Source: a virus
IMG/VR virus record: IMGVR_UViG_3300028840_001407
Location: 1-24,199 of that record
Strand: one strand, 5' to 3'
DNA: 24,199 bases
Numbering within the stretch: position 1 is the stretch's first letter; each line of letters begins with the position of its first letter. The notes below the pieces were generated by a model. That model saw only the letters and a program-made list of their open reading frames with translations, was not told the DNA's origin and searched no databases. Below, piece by piece: positions 14,885-20,168 of the stretch. Position numbers and translations under genes: made by a program.

Positions 14885-16337
14885 GATTCCTCCTTCTCAC
14901 TCCGATGATCTTTTCGATTTCAACACGCGAAGGTTCCCGCTTCTTGTCGAATTCGGCTGAAATATGGTGCGTAAGCTCTGACATGTGAAGGTCCGCTGGA
15001 ATCGGATTCGTGTATTGGTCGATGTTGCGGACCAAGTAAACCAGCGCGGCCAGCCCGTCAAAATGCCCGTAGACTTTGGACCTGGCAAATTCCCGCTTTC
15101 TTTGTTTGTTAATGTCCCAGACGCCATATTTAAGGCATCCTATCGTGTGGGCGCAACGTGGATTCAGGTTTACCCGCCCATTCCCAACCCAAACCCTCAA
15201 TTCGTTCACCATGGCATCCAGGTTGTCCTTCGTCGTTGGGTTGAACGGGATTTGGTGCAGATATCCCATGTCCTGGATCAAGATTAGGTTGTTGTCGTCG
15301 CTCACCCGAAGGATTTGATCTGGGGTCTTGTCTTTGAACCATATCGCTTCCTTCGCCTTGATTGCTCTTTGTAGCAAATCCGAAGTCATAGTCGGCCCCT
15401 TCATTACCAGTTCGTCTTCGATGAATAGGGCCGCTTTCATAAAATCGTAATACCCGAATAGAACCACCGTGAAGTCCCGCACTCCAATGTCCATGCTCAC
15501 ATAGCACTTGTAATAAGGCCAAAGGGCTGTCCGTTCCCAAGGTAGGGTGTGCTTCTTTTCGTCGAATTCTGGGATGATCGCCAGGTCTTGATCCACGACG
15601 AATTGGCACAGATATTCCCGTTTCCAGGTCGATGATTCGGCCCCCCCTGACTCCTTCATAAACTTCTGGATTATGTGATCGGGATAGCCCGAATCGAAGA
15701 TCGTGAATTCGCTGTAAGTCCCTTCCTCTTTGGCTTTGTGGGCGAAGTCCACAAATTCGTGAACGGGTGTCGGTGGCGGGGTTGATGAAATGATGATTCG
15801 GCCTTCGGTTGTCAGGCATTGGGGCAAGAGAATGTCTTGAACCACGTAATCCAAGTCGTCCACGTAGCCCGCTTCGTCGACTATCGCCAGGTCCGAGGCG
15901 TTTCCGCGAAGATTTTCGGCGTGGCCAGCGTTCAAGCCCGACAAGTGAACCAATGAATCGGTGCGCGGGAAGTAGTAGGCAAAGTCGGACGCTTGATATT
16001 GCGGCTTGTAGTCGGCTGGACAATCGCGGATTATGTAGCGAAAGATCGGCTGGATTACTTTCTTTAATGCACGCTGGGAAGGAAAGCCAAAGTGGATTTG
16101 TGCGCCTGGTTTTTTCATCGCCGCTTCGATGGCTATTGTGCAAAGCGTGTGCGTTTTTCCGATCCGACGGGAAGCGTTGATGACCTCTTTTAGTGAATCC
16201 GATTCCCGAAGGTGGTTGTAAATCTTTTCTTGGACAGGCCGTAGCTTCCAACGGATTTCACCCCTTCGCCACAATTCGTTTTTAAGTTCGTGTTCCAGCG
16301 CATCACGGTCTTGCTGATTCACGTTCTTTGTCTTCAA
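14865..16337 (-). CDS. terL: Terminase large subunit (490 aa)
   Basis: This is the ATP-driven packaging motor and headful/cos nuclease. Visible motifs: Walker A-like SRRIGKT at residues 56-62, Walker B LAIVDEAGY (150-158, catalytic DE at 154-155) and coupling motif IIISSTPPP (181-189). In the RNase H-like nuclease domain, acidic residues occur at SMDIGVRDFTVV (D283), VSDDNNLILIQDMG (D347/D348 and D356) and YGHFDGLAALVYLV (D427). Length and motif order are standard for Terminase_6/TerL proteins, so it appears intact. Its start overlaps the small terminase by 35 bases, and its end overlaps the portal by 20. It acts at the portal vertex together with TerS. Confidence 0.95.
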   Translation of the reverse strand: MKTKNVNQQDRDALEHELKNELWRRGEIRWKLRPVQEKIYNHLRESDSLKEVINASRRIGKTHTLCTIAIEAAMKKPGAQIHFGFPSQRALKKVIQPIFRYIIRDCPADYKPQYQASDFAYYFPRTDSLVHLSGLNAGHAENLRGNASDLAIVDEAGYVDDLDYVVQDILLPQCLTTEGRIIISSTPPPTPVHEFVDFAHKAKEEGTYSEFTIFDSGYPDHIIQKFMKESGGAESSTWKREYLCQFVVDQDLAIIPEFDEKKHTLPWERTALWPYYKCYVSMDIGVRDFTVVLFGYYDFMKAALFIEDELVMKGPTMTSDLLQRAIKAKEAIWFKDKTPDQILRVSDDNNLILIQDMGYLHQIPFNPTTKDNLDAMVNELRVWVGNGRVNLNPRCAHTIGCLKYGVWDINKQRKREFARSKVYGHFDGLAALVYLVRNIDQYTNPIPADLHMSELTHHISAEFDKKREPSRVEIEKIIGVRRRNRGWINR

Positions 16338-16638
16338 TCGTGGATCGTAGAGCCGCCAGAAGATCGTCCACTTGCTTGTCTTTTAGGATAGATTCTTCGT
16401 GTGGTCGCTCACCAACGTTTTCAAACTTCTGAACCTTTGGTTCAACCCAACCGTAAAGCCGCAACAACAAAGTAACTTTCGTTTCGCGGTTTTCGATTGC
16501 GAAAATTTCTTTAAGTATCAACGGCGCAAGGTCCAGTTCCAGATTTTGGAACAATTCGCGCATAGTAGTCAACTTAAATTTGTTTTTTGCGCCTTTTGGA
16601 CGGCCTGGGTTTCCTGGACCAAAAAGATGTTTGGCCAT
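16303..16638 (-). CDS. Putative terminase small subunit (111 aa)
   Basis: The N-terminus carries GPGNPGRPKGAKNKFK, the short basic 'G-N-P-G-R-P-K-G-A-x-N' signature of the DUF5681-like small proteins found just upstream of TerL in many phages and thought to be small terminases. A central helical region (TTMRELFQNLELDLAPLILK) and a charged C-terminal helix follow. At 111 aa it is within the usual range. TerS recognises the packaging site on concatemeric DNA and regulates TerL. Position directly before terL with a 35-base overlap supports this strongly, although direct DNA-binding evidence is not visible. Confidence 0.7.
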   Translation of the reverse strand: MAKHLFGPGNPGRPKGAKNKFKLTTMRELFQNLELDLAPLILKEIFAIENRETKVTLLLRLYGWVEPKVQKFENVGERPHEESILKDKQVDDLLAALRSTIEDKERESARP

Positions 16639-16657
16639 CTGTTAATCCTCTGTTAAT

Positions 16658-16735
16658 TCACTGTTTTTTCAGATTTTGTCTGGATTCTTCCGACAGTTCG
16701 TCCAAATACCAATCTGGAAGCGTAACGATGCCCAT
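16658..16735 (-). CDS. Possible 25-aa microprotein in the gap before TerS
   Basis: The frame MGIVTLPDWYLDELSEESRQ and 5 more residues begins 2 bases after the preceding stop (TAA at 16740-16738) and ends 19 bases before terS. Its composition (acidic, amphipathic helix) is protein-like, and the spacing fits the dense gene packing. The ribosome binding site is weak (AAGGGG some 13 nt upstream). It could be a real peptide or a stray frame in a leader. Confidence 0.35.
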   Translation of the reverse strand: MGIVTLPDWYLDELSEESRQNLKKQ

Positions 16736-16737
16736 AA

Positions 16738-17037
16738 TTATTTAAGACCCCTTTCTTTACGAACACCAAGCATAAGTTTGATGTTGGATAGTTCCTGATT
16801 CAAGAGTTTAATTTTAGAATCCATGTCCTTCAACATACCGAAGAAATCTTCTTCATACTGAACAAGGGTTTTTCTTTGAGGAATTAAGGACCGCAAGTAG
16901 TAGATGCAAAGGACAATCACAATCCCAAACACTTCGGCCCAGTGAATCCCACGGACAATAGAAGACTTGATCGCGATATAGCCAAAGGCGATAAGCGTCC
17001 AATCGAAATTGAATGTCGTTAGTTTCTTCCAGTTCAT
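16738..17037 (-). CDS. Membrane protein with C-terminal coiled coil (99 aa)
   Basis: Two hydrophobic stretches lie near residues 12-30 (DWTLIAFGYIAIKSS) and 32-50 (IHWAEVFGIVIVLCIYYL), followed by a basic stop (RSLIPQRK). A Lys/Asn/Leu coiled coil follows (YEEDFFGMLKDMDSKIKLLN, about 60-90). The two-segment membrane hairpin with a cytoplasmic coiled coil resembles small holin- or spanin-related and envelope-interacting phage proteins, but no precise family. It starts in an ATGA overlap with the preceding gene and ends just before a possible 25-aa microprotein and terS, a place where lysis genes sometimes sit. No endolysin accompanies it. Confidence 0.5.
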   Translation of the reverse strand: MNWKKLTTFNFDWTLIAFGYIAIKSSIVRGIHWAEVFGIVIVLCIYYLRSLIPQRKTLVQYEEDFFGMLKDMDSKIKLLNQELSNIKLMLGVRKERGLK

Positions 17038-17327
17038 CCGTTTTGTCTTCCGAATCCAGGAATATCCATGGCTTTGGAGATATGCCCGATTTGTAAAGCG
17101 CGTGTGGTTTCAATGTTTTCAATCCGTTCGATAATTTCATCGTCTTTAATTTTGAGAATGACAGCCCGATAAAGCTGGCCGACAGGTTTCAGCCCGTAAC
17201 AGAAGATAATTCCTTCTCGAAGGTCGTCGGTGGTTGGCGACGGTAAGCCGACCTTGTTCATTTGGGTTGTCGGATATTTATGCTTTGCCGTTGTTGCTGA
17301 CGGGCGTTCTTTTGTTTTGGGTGCCAT
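17034..17327 (-). CDS. Hypothetical protein (97 aa), internal start
   Basis: I start it at the ATG at 17327 (MAPKTKERPSATTAK) because AAAGGAGA lies about 10 nt upstream. A longer form from 17390 would overlap the upstream coiled-coil gene by a further 63 bases. The first 35 residues are basic and Thr/Pro-rich and probably flexible. Residues 50-97 look folded (REGIIFCYGLKPVGQLYRAV, then IIERIENIETTRALQI). Function unknown. It overlaps the preceding gene by 50 bases and the next by 4. Confidence 0.5.
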   Translation of the reverse strand: MAPKTKERPSATTAKHKYPTTQMNKVGLPSPTTDDLREGIIFCYGLKPVGQLYRAVILKIKDDEIIERIENIETTRALQIGHISKAMDIPGFGRQNG

Positions 17328-17640
17328 TGTCGCCGATCTCCTTTTGAAGATTCGCCACTTTATTTTGAAGCGAATCGATTTCATTTCCAAGTTTTGAAAC
17401 GGCGTCCTTAACGCTGTCCTTCATGTTCCTGATCCAGTAGAGGTTGTCGGCCATTTCAAAGGCGTGGTCGCCGATGATCGAATGACAGGACAAATACTTG
17501 CGAATGGATTCAAGGCGTTTAAGGGACGATTGGTGATAATTCAGATTGGCCCTGGTATCGCGCAACCGTTCCAAGGTGCCGTTTAGAATCTTCTGTTTGT
17601 CTTCCACAGACGGTTCGATGATTTCAGATTGTTTTGACAT
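17278..17640 (-). CDS. Coiled-coil protein, first gene of the late unit (120 aa)
   Basis: A largely helical 120-aa protein: residues 12-50 and about 75-105 have heptad-like spacing of Leu/Ile/Val in a Lys/Glu/Asn background (KQKILNGTLERLRDTRANLN; VSKLGNEIDSLQNKVANLQK). It has no membrane segment. Two Cys/His residues in the middle (CHSIIGDH) are probably incidental. No Shine-Dalgarno precedes the ATG; instead a perfect TATAAT lies 7 nt upstream, so it probably begins a transcript as a leaderless mRNA. It may be a late regulator or assembly factor, but the function is unknown. Confidence 0.5.
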   Translation of the reverse strand: MSKQSEIIEPSVEDKQKILNGTLERLRDTRANLNYHQSSLKRLESIRKYLSCHSIIGDHAFEMADNLYWIRNMKDSVKDAVSKLGNEIDSLQNKVANLQKEIGDNGTQNKRTPVSNNGKA

Positions 17641-17647
17641 TGGTTAA

Positions 17648-17653
17648 ATTATA
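17648..17653 (-). promoter_or_regulatory. Probable promoter -10 (TATAAT) for the packaging/structural unit
   Basis: On the minus strand TATAAT (17653-17648) is followed by 7 nt and the ATG at 17640. That puts the expected transcription start at or next to the start codon, giving a leaderless message. No convincing -35 hexamer is present at 16-18 nt, so an activator or phage factor (for instance the sigma-like protein at 23.6 kb) may be needed. Confidence 0.45.
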
Positions 17654-17667
17654 ACTCACTTTGTGGA

Positions 17668-17817
17668 TTAAATACTACGATAGAATTTATTTTTCTTTCT
17701 TCTGGAACGTTTTACAAGAGCAACGGCGACTGTCGTTATGCCCAAGATGGGACATACACATGCCAGAAATATAGCCGTGGGCGTCTTTGTGATGGCCGCA
17801 AACACAGATTCCATCAT
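17668..17817 (-). CDS. Possible single-span membrane microprotein (49 aa), ATGA-coupled
   Basis: The frame begins MMESVFAAITKTPTAIFLAC. It starts in an ATGA overlap with the preceding 77-aa gene and ends in the space before the next promoter. A hydrophobic segment (about residues 12-36) is followed by a strongly basic tail (KRSRRKKNK), the positive-inside pattern of a small membrane protein. Its coupling is the same as at most other junctions. It occupies almost the same DNA as a Cys-rich frame (17687-17905), so only one may be expressed, or both. Confidence 0.4.
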   Translation of the reverse strand: MMESVFAAITKTPTAIFLACVCPILGITTVAVALVKRSRRKKNKFYRSI

Positions 17818-17905
17818 TCCTTCCCGTTGGTTGTGGTTCCGATTGTAGGATCAGCTTCTTTGTCGAATTTCGCTGATAAAAATTCAACGATCGCTTGAAT
17901 CGCAT
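17687..17905 (-). CDS. Cys/His-rich frame, probable zinc-binding protein (72 aa)
   Basis: Residues 34-67 read ICVCGHHKDAHGYISG...C......RRCSCKTF, that is C-x-C-G-H-x4-H ... C ... C-x-C-x-x-F, a recurring arrangement of small zinc-binding phage and bacterial proteins. The ligands would be C34, C36, H38/H43, C50, C62 and C64. The only upstream ATG (17905) makes it overlap the 77-aa gene by 92 bases, and there is no good ribosome binding site. It must therefore start at a non-ATG codon, be reached by frameshifting, or be a fortuitous frame. The regular spacing of Cys argues against fortuity. See the competing 49-aa frame. Confidence 0.5.
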   Translation of the reverse strand: MRFKRSLNFYQRNSTKKLILQSEPQPTGRNDGICVCGHHKDAHGYISGMCMSHLGHNDSRRCSCKTFQKKEK

Positions 17906-18047
17906 GTTTTGGTTCCCATAGGGCCTGTTGCATGATGGCGTCGGTTCGGCAAGCGTCCAGGTCGTAACCTTTGTCGCGGTGAATGGCCAGCGCGGTGAGT
18001 TCGTCGATTTCTTCTTTGACGCTCATTTTTTTTTCGTTGTCTGTCAT
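17814..18047 (-). CDS. Hypothetical small protein (77 aa; possible shorter start at 18026)
   Basis: This is a mostly helical, soluble protein: EEIDELTALAIHRDKGYDLD is followed by ACRTDAIMQQALWEPKHAIQ and a polar tail. Two starts are possible: MTDNEKKMSV at 18047 or MSVKEE at 18026. The second lies right after a run of nine A and would form an ATGA overlap with the upstream gene if that run had ten. The stop overlaps the next ATG (ATGA). Composition and size match the many unannotated small host-directed proteins of this region. It is not recognised. Confidence 0.55.
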   Translation of the reverse strand: MTDNEKKMSVKEEIDELTALAIHRDKGYDLDACRTDAIMQQALWEPKHAIQAIVEFLSAKFDKEADPTIGTTTNGKE

Positions 18048-18210
18048 ATTCGGTTTTTAACTCCTTTTTTCGATCTTTTAACGCTTGAATGCACAGCCGA
18101 TGGTATTCGATTTGTTCGTTGAAGGCCAATTGTTCGCCGATATAGCGACTTCTGTCCATTCCCGTTGTCGAAATTCGTCGTCCGTGTCGAATTTGATTTA
18201 ATGTTGTCAT
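17884..18210 (-). CDS. Hypothetical charged helical protein; frame disturbed at an A9 run (real product probably about 62 aa)
   Basis: The first 61 residues (MTTLNQIRHGRRISTTGMDR ... RKKELKTEYDRQRKK) look like a genuine basic/charged helical protein starting in an ATGA overlap. After a run of nine A (T-run at 18026-18034 on the + strand), the frame continues for about 47 residues that are only the out-of-frame shadow of the next gene (Arg/His/Gly-rich). One extra A, or a one-base slip, would end the protein immediately at TGA, overlapping the next ATG exactly as at other junctions. I therefore suspect a sequencing/assembly indel or transcriptional slippage. It is not recognised. Confidence 0.45.
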   Translation of the reverse strand: MTTLNQIRHGRRISTTGMDRSRYIGEQLAFNEQIEYHRLCIQALKDRKKELKTEYDRQRKKNERQRRNRRTHRAGHSPRQRLRPGRLPNRRHHATGPMGTKTCDSSDR

Positions 18211-18298
18211 TGATCCCTTGATGCCACCCGCAATTGGTGCAGACGCCGCCTACCAACGGTTCGTTGCACCAAAAGCAAGTGGGCGCCGCGAATATGCT
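18044..18298 (-). other. Hidden zinc-ribbon reading frame without a normal start
   Basis: Directly after a TGA (18301-18299), a frame stays open for 84 codons. Its first part reads APTCFWCNEPLVGGVCTNCG: C-x2-C-x8-C-x2-C (18277-18230), a textbook zinc ribbon. No ATG, GTG or TTG precedes the first Cys; the first TTG lies between the two Cys pairs. The frame overlaps the accepted genes 18207-18395 and 17884-18210. It could be reached by a +1 shift from the upstream 62-aa frame, or be explained by an indel in the sequence. Confidence 0.4.
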
Positions 18299-18395
18299 TC
18301 AAATCGGCTTCATCAAATGTTGTCAGGATTCCGCACACGTAGCCAACTTTGTGAATATGTTCCCATAATAATTTTTCTTTCCAATCGCGATTCAC
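18207..18395 (-). CDS. Hypothetical protein with GTG start (62 aa), conflicted C-terminus
   Basis: It starts at GTG in a GTGA overlap with the preceding gene and stops in an ATGA overlap with the next. The first 35 residues (MNRDWKEKLLWEHIHKVGYV...) look like a genuine folded or amphipathic segment. The remaining 27 (Arg/His/Leu-rich, RTVGRRRLHQLRVASRD) look like a shadow of the zinc-ribbon frame at 18230-18277. The real protein may thus be the first half joined to the zinc ribbon. Both ends nevertheless obey the coupling rule, so the simple frame cannot be dismissed. Confidence 0.45.
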   Translation of the reverse strand: MNRDWKEKLLWEHIHKVGYVCGILTTFDEADLKHIRGAHLLLVQRTVGRRRLHQLRVASRDQ

Positions 18396-18613
18396 TTATT
18401 TTCGCTCACTGGGCTATTGGCCTTTGCCATCCATATGCGCCACTTTGTAACCAAATCCTTGATTTCTTCTTCGACGGCTTCCATGAATAAGTCCAATGCG
18501 GATTCAAACGGCATGTCTTTACCGCGAAGATTGTTGTCAACGCCGCGTAGGATATCCATTCGCATTTCGACTTCTCTGTCGATTTCTTTTTGAAGGTCTT
18601 CACGTAATTGCAT
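18392..18613 (-). CDS. Acidic helical protein (73 aa)
   Basis: I start it at the ATG at 18613 (MQLREDLQKEIDREVEMRMD), which overlaps the preceding 25-aa microprotein by 14 bases; a longer frame from 18664 would run over that microprotein. The protein is almost entirely helical and acidic, with heptad-like spacing (AVEEEIKDLVTKWRIWMAK), so a coiled-coil or DNA-mimic-like role is possible but unproven. Its stop overlaps the next GTG (GTGA). No membrane segment or Cys is present. Unknown function. Confidence 0.5.
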   Translation of the reverse strand: MQLREDLQKEIDREVEMRMDILRGVDNNLRGKDMPFESALDLFMEAVEEEIKDLVTKWRIWMAKANSPVSENK

Positions 18614-18677
18614 GATACCACCAACCACAGACGGCACAGACCCACTTATCGCCGCGCAATTCATATTCGTGCCTCAT
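18600..18677 (-). CDS. CxxC microprotein (25 aa)
   Basis: The frame MRHEYELRGDKWVCAVCGWW plus YHAIT begins in an exact ATGA overlap with the 172-aa gene. It has the sequence style of a half zinc knuckle (W-V-C-A-V-C-G-W). Similar 'WxCxxCGW' segments occur in the 31-aa gene at 19646-19741. The size is too small for gene finders, but the coupling and the strongly non-random composition support it. It could bind zinc as a dimer or with a partner protein. Confidence 0.45.
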   Translation of the reverse strand: MRHEYELRGDKWVCAVCGWWYHAIT

Positions 18678-19192
18678 ACAAAGTCCCCCCCTATCGCCGC
18701 CGACGGAAACCAGTTCACTTGGTCTTTGTCCCATCTGGTTCCGAACCGAACGGACACCATGTCTTTGATTGTGAAATCGCCTTTCTCTGGATAGGGAAGC
18801 GGTTTAGCCCACGGCCAGAACCAATGGAAGCTGACGCCCCATCCAAGCCCCAGTGATCCAGGCGCATACGTCAAAAGGAAGTGGGCGCGGCTCCAATACT
18901 GGACGACGGATGGGAAGTAACCGTCTTCCTGTAAGACGGCCACCGTTTTTGGATTGTCAAATTTCCTGTCCTTCAAATACAAGTCTGGGTGTTTAAGGTG
19001 TTCCCACCGCTTGACGCCGTATCCGAATTTCAAAACAGGTTGTTGCCACCTGGCCCACCAATGTTTTGAGCGCGGGCCGTAGGCAAACCAGCCCTTAATC
19101 TTGATCCATGACCGCTGAAACCAATTGTCCCAATCGGTCCCTTCCCATTCGTGCGGCTCGTTGATGTGTTCTGGTAGAGCATCCCAAGGCAT
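18674..19192 (-). CDS. Trp-rich hypothetical phage protein (172 aa)
   Basis: I start it at the ATG at 19192, which forms a TAATG overlap with the upstream Cys-rich gene; a longer frame from 19330 would duplicate that gene's coding region. The protein has an unusually high content of Trp, Phe and Tyr (WDNWFQRSWIKIKGWF; GWGVSFHWFWPWAKPLPY). It ends with a pattern reminiscent of a small beta-sheet phage family ('VSVRFGTRWD...NWFPSAAIGGDF'). No catalytic residues, signal peptide or hydrophobic segment long enough for the membrane is obvious. I recall similar Trp-rich proteins in environmental phages but no function. Confidence 0.55.
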   Translation of the reverse strand: MPWDALPEHINEPHEWEGTDWDNWFQRSWIKIKGWFAYGPRSKHWWARWQQPVLKFGYGVKRWEHLKHPDLYLKDRKFDNPKTVAVLQEDGYFPSVVQYWSRAHFLLTYAPGSLGLGWGVSFHWFWPWAKPLPYPEKGDFTIKDMVSVRFGTRWDKDQVNWFPSAAIGGDFV

Positions 19193-19449
19193 TATTGTTC
19201 CCACTTCGCGCACGCTTGCCAGAAAACGCGGTGGTCCGTTGCGGGGCCATGTGTCATTTTCCGAAGGTCGCATTTGTAATAGGTTCGATTTGATCCACCA
19301 TGTCCATGAAGGTGTTTGCAATCTTTGCATGGGCGCGGCGGCTCATACTTCCCATAAAGGTTCACACACGGATTTTCGTTAGGTTTCGGTGCCATCTTTT
19401 CGGCGTCTTCCAGCGTGTGTTTTCCGAAAATCAGCCGTTGTTCGCTCAT
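19192..19449 (-). CDS. Cys-rich probable metal-binding protein (85 aa)
   Basis: Conserved-looking Cys/His residues are C28, C41-x2-C44, H47, C60 and C80, in the order 'PPRPCKDCKHLHGHGGS ... YYKCDLRKMTHGPATDHR ... ACAKWE'. This is the pattern of a recurrent small phage protein family with a four-Cys metal site and a 'C.L...T.G..TDHR..W.AC..' tail. The metal is probably structural zinc. Function unknown; such small proteins are often host-directed early factors. It starts in an ATGA overlap and ends in a TAATG overlap. Confidence 0.6.
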   Translation of the reverse strand: MSEQRLIFGKHTLEDAEKMAPKPNENPCVNLYGKYEPPRPCKDCKHLHGHGGSNRTYYKCDLRKMTHGPATDHRVFWQACAKWEQ

Positions 19450-19664
19450 TTTTTCAATCCCTTGGCCACGTCGTTGGCATCACGAAGTTTCGACAGGAAG
19501 TCTTCGGCCTGGTTTCGATCAAACATCACTTGGATTGTCGGCGTGTTCGGAATCTGGATGATAAAGCCGATCCGTCCGCGAATCTTTTCATCTGGGGCTT
19601 GGCCAATAATCTGGATCGGCGGGTTTTCGTAATTGAAGTGTGGCGTTACTTGGAAGCTGAACAT
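19446..19664 (-). CDS. Hypothetical small alpha/beta protein (72 aa)
   Basis: The start ATG at 19664 (MFSFQVTPHFNYENPP) is chosen because GAGGGGGG lies just upstream; the longer frame from 19733 runs through the 31-aa microprotein. The protein has two or three strands (IIGQAP, RIGFIIQIPN, TIQVMF) followed by an amphipathic C-terminal helix (QAEDFLSKLRDANDVAKGLK). It is small and soluble with no recognised motif. The arrangement resembles compact beta-beta-alpha folds of phage accessory proteins. It overlaps the preceding gene by 19 bases and the next by 4. Confidence 0.5.
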   Translation of the reverse strand: MFSFQVTPHFNYENPPIQIIGQAPDEKIRGRIGFIIQIPNTPTIQVMFDRNQAEDFLSKLRDANDVAKGLKK

Positions 19665-19741
19665 GGTTCCCCCCTCATGTCGGCGTAGATGCCTTCGGAT
19701 GGTTCGGCGTAATGCCACCCGCACGCTGTGCATGTTCTCAC
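19646..19741 (-). CDS. Cys-containing microprotein with GTG start (31 aa)
   Basis: The GTG at 19741 overlaps the preceding stop (GTGA), with AAAGGA four bases upstream. The product (MRTCTACGWHYAEPSEGIYA plus 11 residues, ending in CSASK) has C-x2-C and one further Cys, suggesting zinc binding or a redox role. A longer ATG frame runs through the preceding gene and looks like its shadow. The EGIYADM segment resembles EGIYDAV in the neighbouring 41-aa protein, possibly through duplication. Confidence 0.45.
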   Translation of the reverse strand: MRTCTACGWHYAEPSEGIYADMRGEPCSASK

Positions 19742-19863
19742 TTTTCCTTTTGCCCGTAAATGGATTCCGCTGTTATTTTTTTCTGTCCAATCACGGCATC
19801 GTAGATGCCTTCGTAAACAACGGGTCCATGGCACAGGTGCGGCTTATCGTTTGTTGTTCTCAT
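19738..19863 (-). CDS. Small protein (41 aa)
   Basis: The ATG at 19863 (MRTTNDKPHLCHGPVVYEGI) overlaps the upstream gene by only 20 bases, while the longer frame from 19926 would overlap it by 83. It has one Cys and two His near the middle and a YEGIYDAVIGQKK segment that reappears in the next gene as SEGIYADMRGE. It ends in a GTGA overlap with the next start. No hydrophobic segment is present, and function is unknown. The small size lowers confidence. Confidence 0.4.
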   Translation of the reverse strand: MRTTNDKPHLCHGPVVYEGIYDAVIGQKKITAESIYGQKEK

Positions 19864-20080
19864 ACTGGATTCGCCTGAATGTTTTTTTGATGCTCTTTTG
19901 GGATTTGCGAAGCGTTGGGAGTTCATGCAGATTGGCGGTTGCTTTCAACCGATTCAGAATCCATTCGTTCTTGGTTATCTTTTCGTGAAAGGCGGTTCGC
20001 GTAATCCATTCGTCTTCGTCAATGGTGGCCATGAAGATAATGGGAACGTGTCGTTTTAGTCCAATTGGTAAGCGTGGCAT
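19844..20080 (-). CDS. Basic hypothetical protein (78 aa), first gene after terminator/promoter
   Basis: The start is the ATG at 20080 (MPRLPIGLKRHVPIIFMATI); the longer frame from 20119 begins inside the terminator hairpin and lacks support. No Shine-Dalgarno is present. The gene lies 9 nt after a -10-like hexamer, so it is probably near-leaderless. The N-terminal third is hydrophobic/basic. The rest is basic and helical (HEKITKNEWILNRLKATANL, then KSQKSIKKTFRRIQYENNK), suggesting nucleic-acid binding. No motif identifies a family. Confidence 0.45.
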   Translation of the reverse strand: MPRLPIGLKRHVPIIFMATIDEDEWITRTAFHEKITKNEWILNRLKATANLHELPTLRKSQKSIKKTFRRIQYENNKR

Positions 20081-20089
20081 ATTGAATTT

Positions 20090-20119
20090 ATTAAAACATA
20101 AAAAAACCCCCGCCGTCAA
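20090..20119 (-). promoter_or_regulatory. Probable sigma70-type promoter overlapping the terminator
   Basis: Minus-strand TTGACG at 20119-20114 (5 of 6 to TTGACA), an 18-nt spacer and TTTAAT at 20095-20090 (5 of 6 to TATAAT). The ATG of the next gene follows 9 nt later at 20080, so the transcript would have almost no leader. The -35 touches the terminator's 3' arm, and the terminator T-run lies within the spacer. Confidence 0.55.
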
Positions 20120-20147
20120 TTGGGGGCAACCAAAAAACGGGCGGGGG
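20100..20147 (-). terminator. Rho-independent terminator (minus strand)
   Basis: The two arms 20140-20147 and 20107-20114 (+ strand ggcggggg and cccccgcc) form an 8-bp GC stem. The loop is about 25 nt and can itself pair partly (gggggc). On the minus strand seven T follow (20106-20100). It separates the lipoprotein/membrane group from the next group of small genes. Confidence 0.7.
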
Positions 20148-20168
20148 CTGGATTGATCGTCGTTCGAT

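Noticed and set aside
15130-16251. 373-codon frame on the minus strand within the terminase gene
   Set aside because: It is an out-of-frame image of terL, rich in Arg/Pro/Ser/Gly, with no motif; terL has all expected ATPase and nuclease motifs.
17884-18026. Arg/His-rich tail after the A9 run as a genuine domain
   Set aside because: It mirrors the coding sequence of the next gene in another frame and has shadow-like composition.
20107-20147. Bidirectional terminator
   Set aside because: A T-run follows the stem only on the minus strand; on the plus strand the stem is followed by ctgg, so only minus-strand termination is supported.
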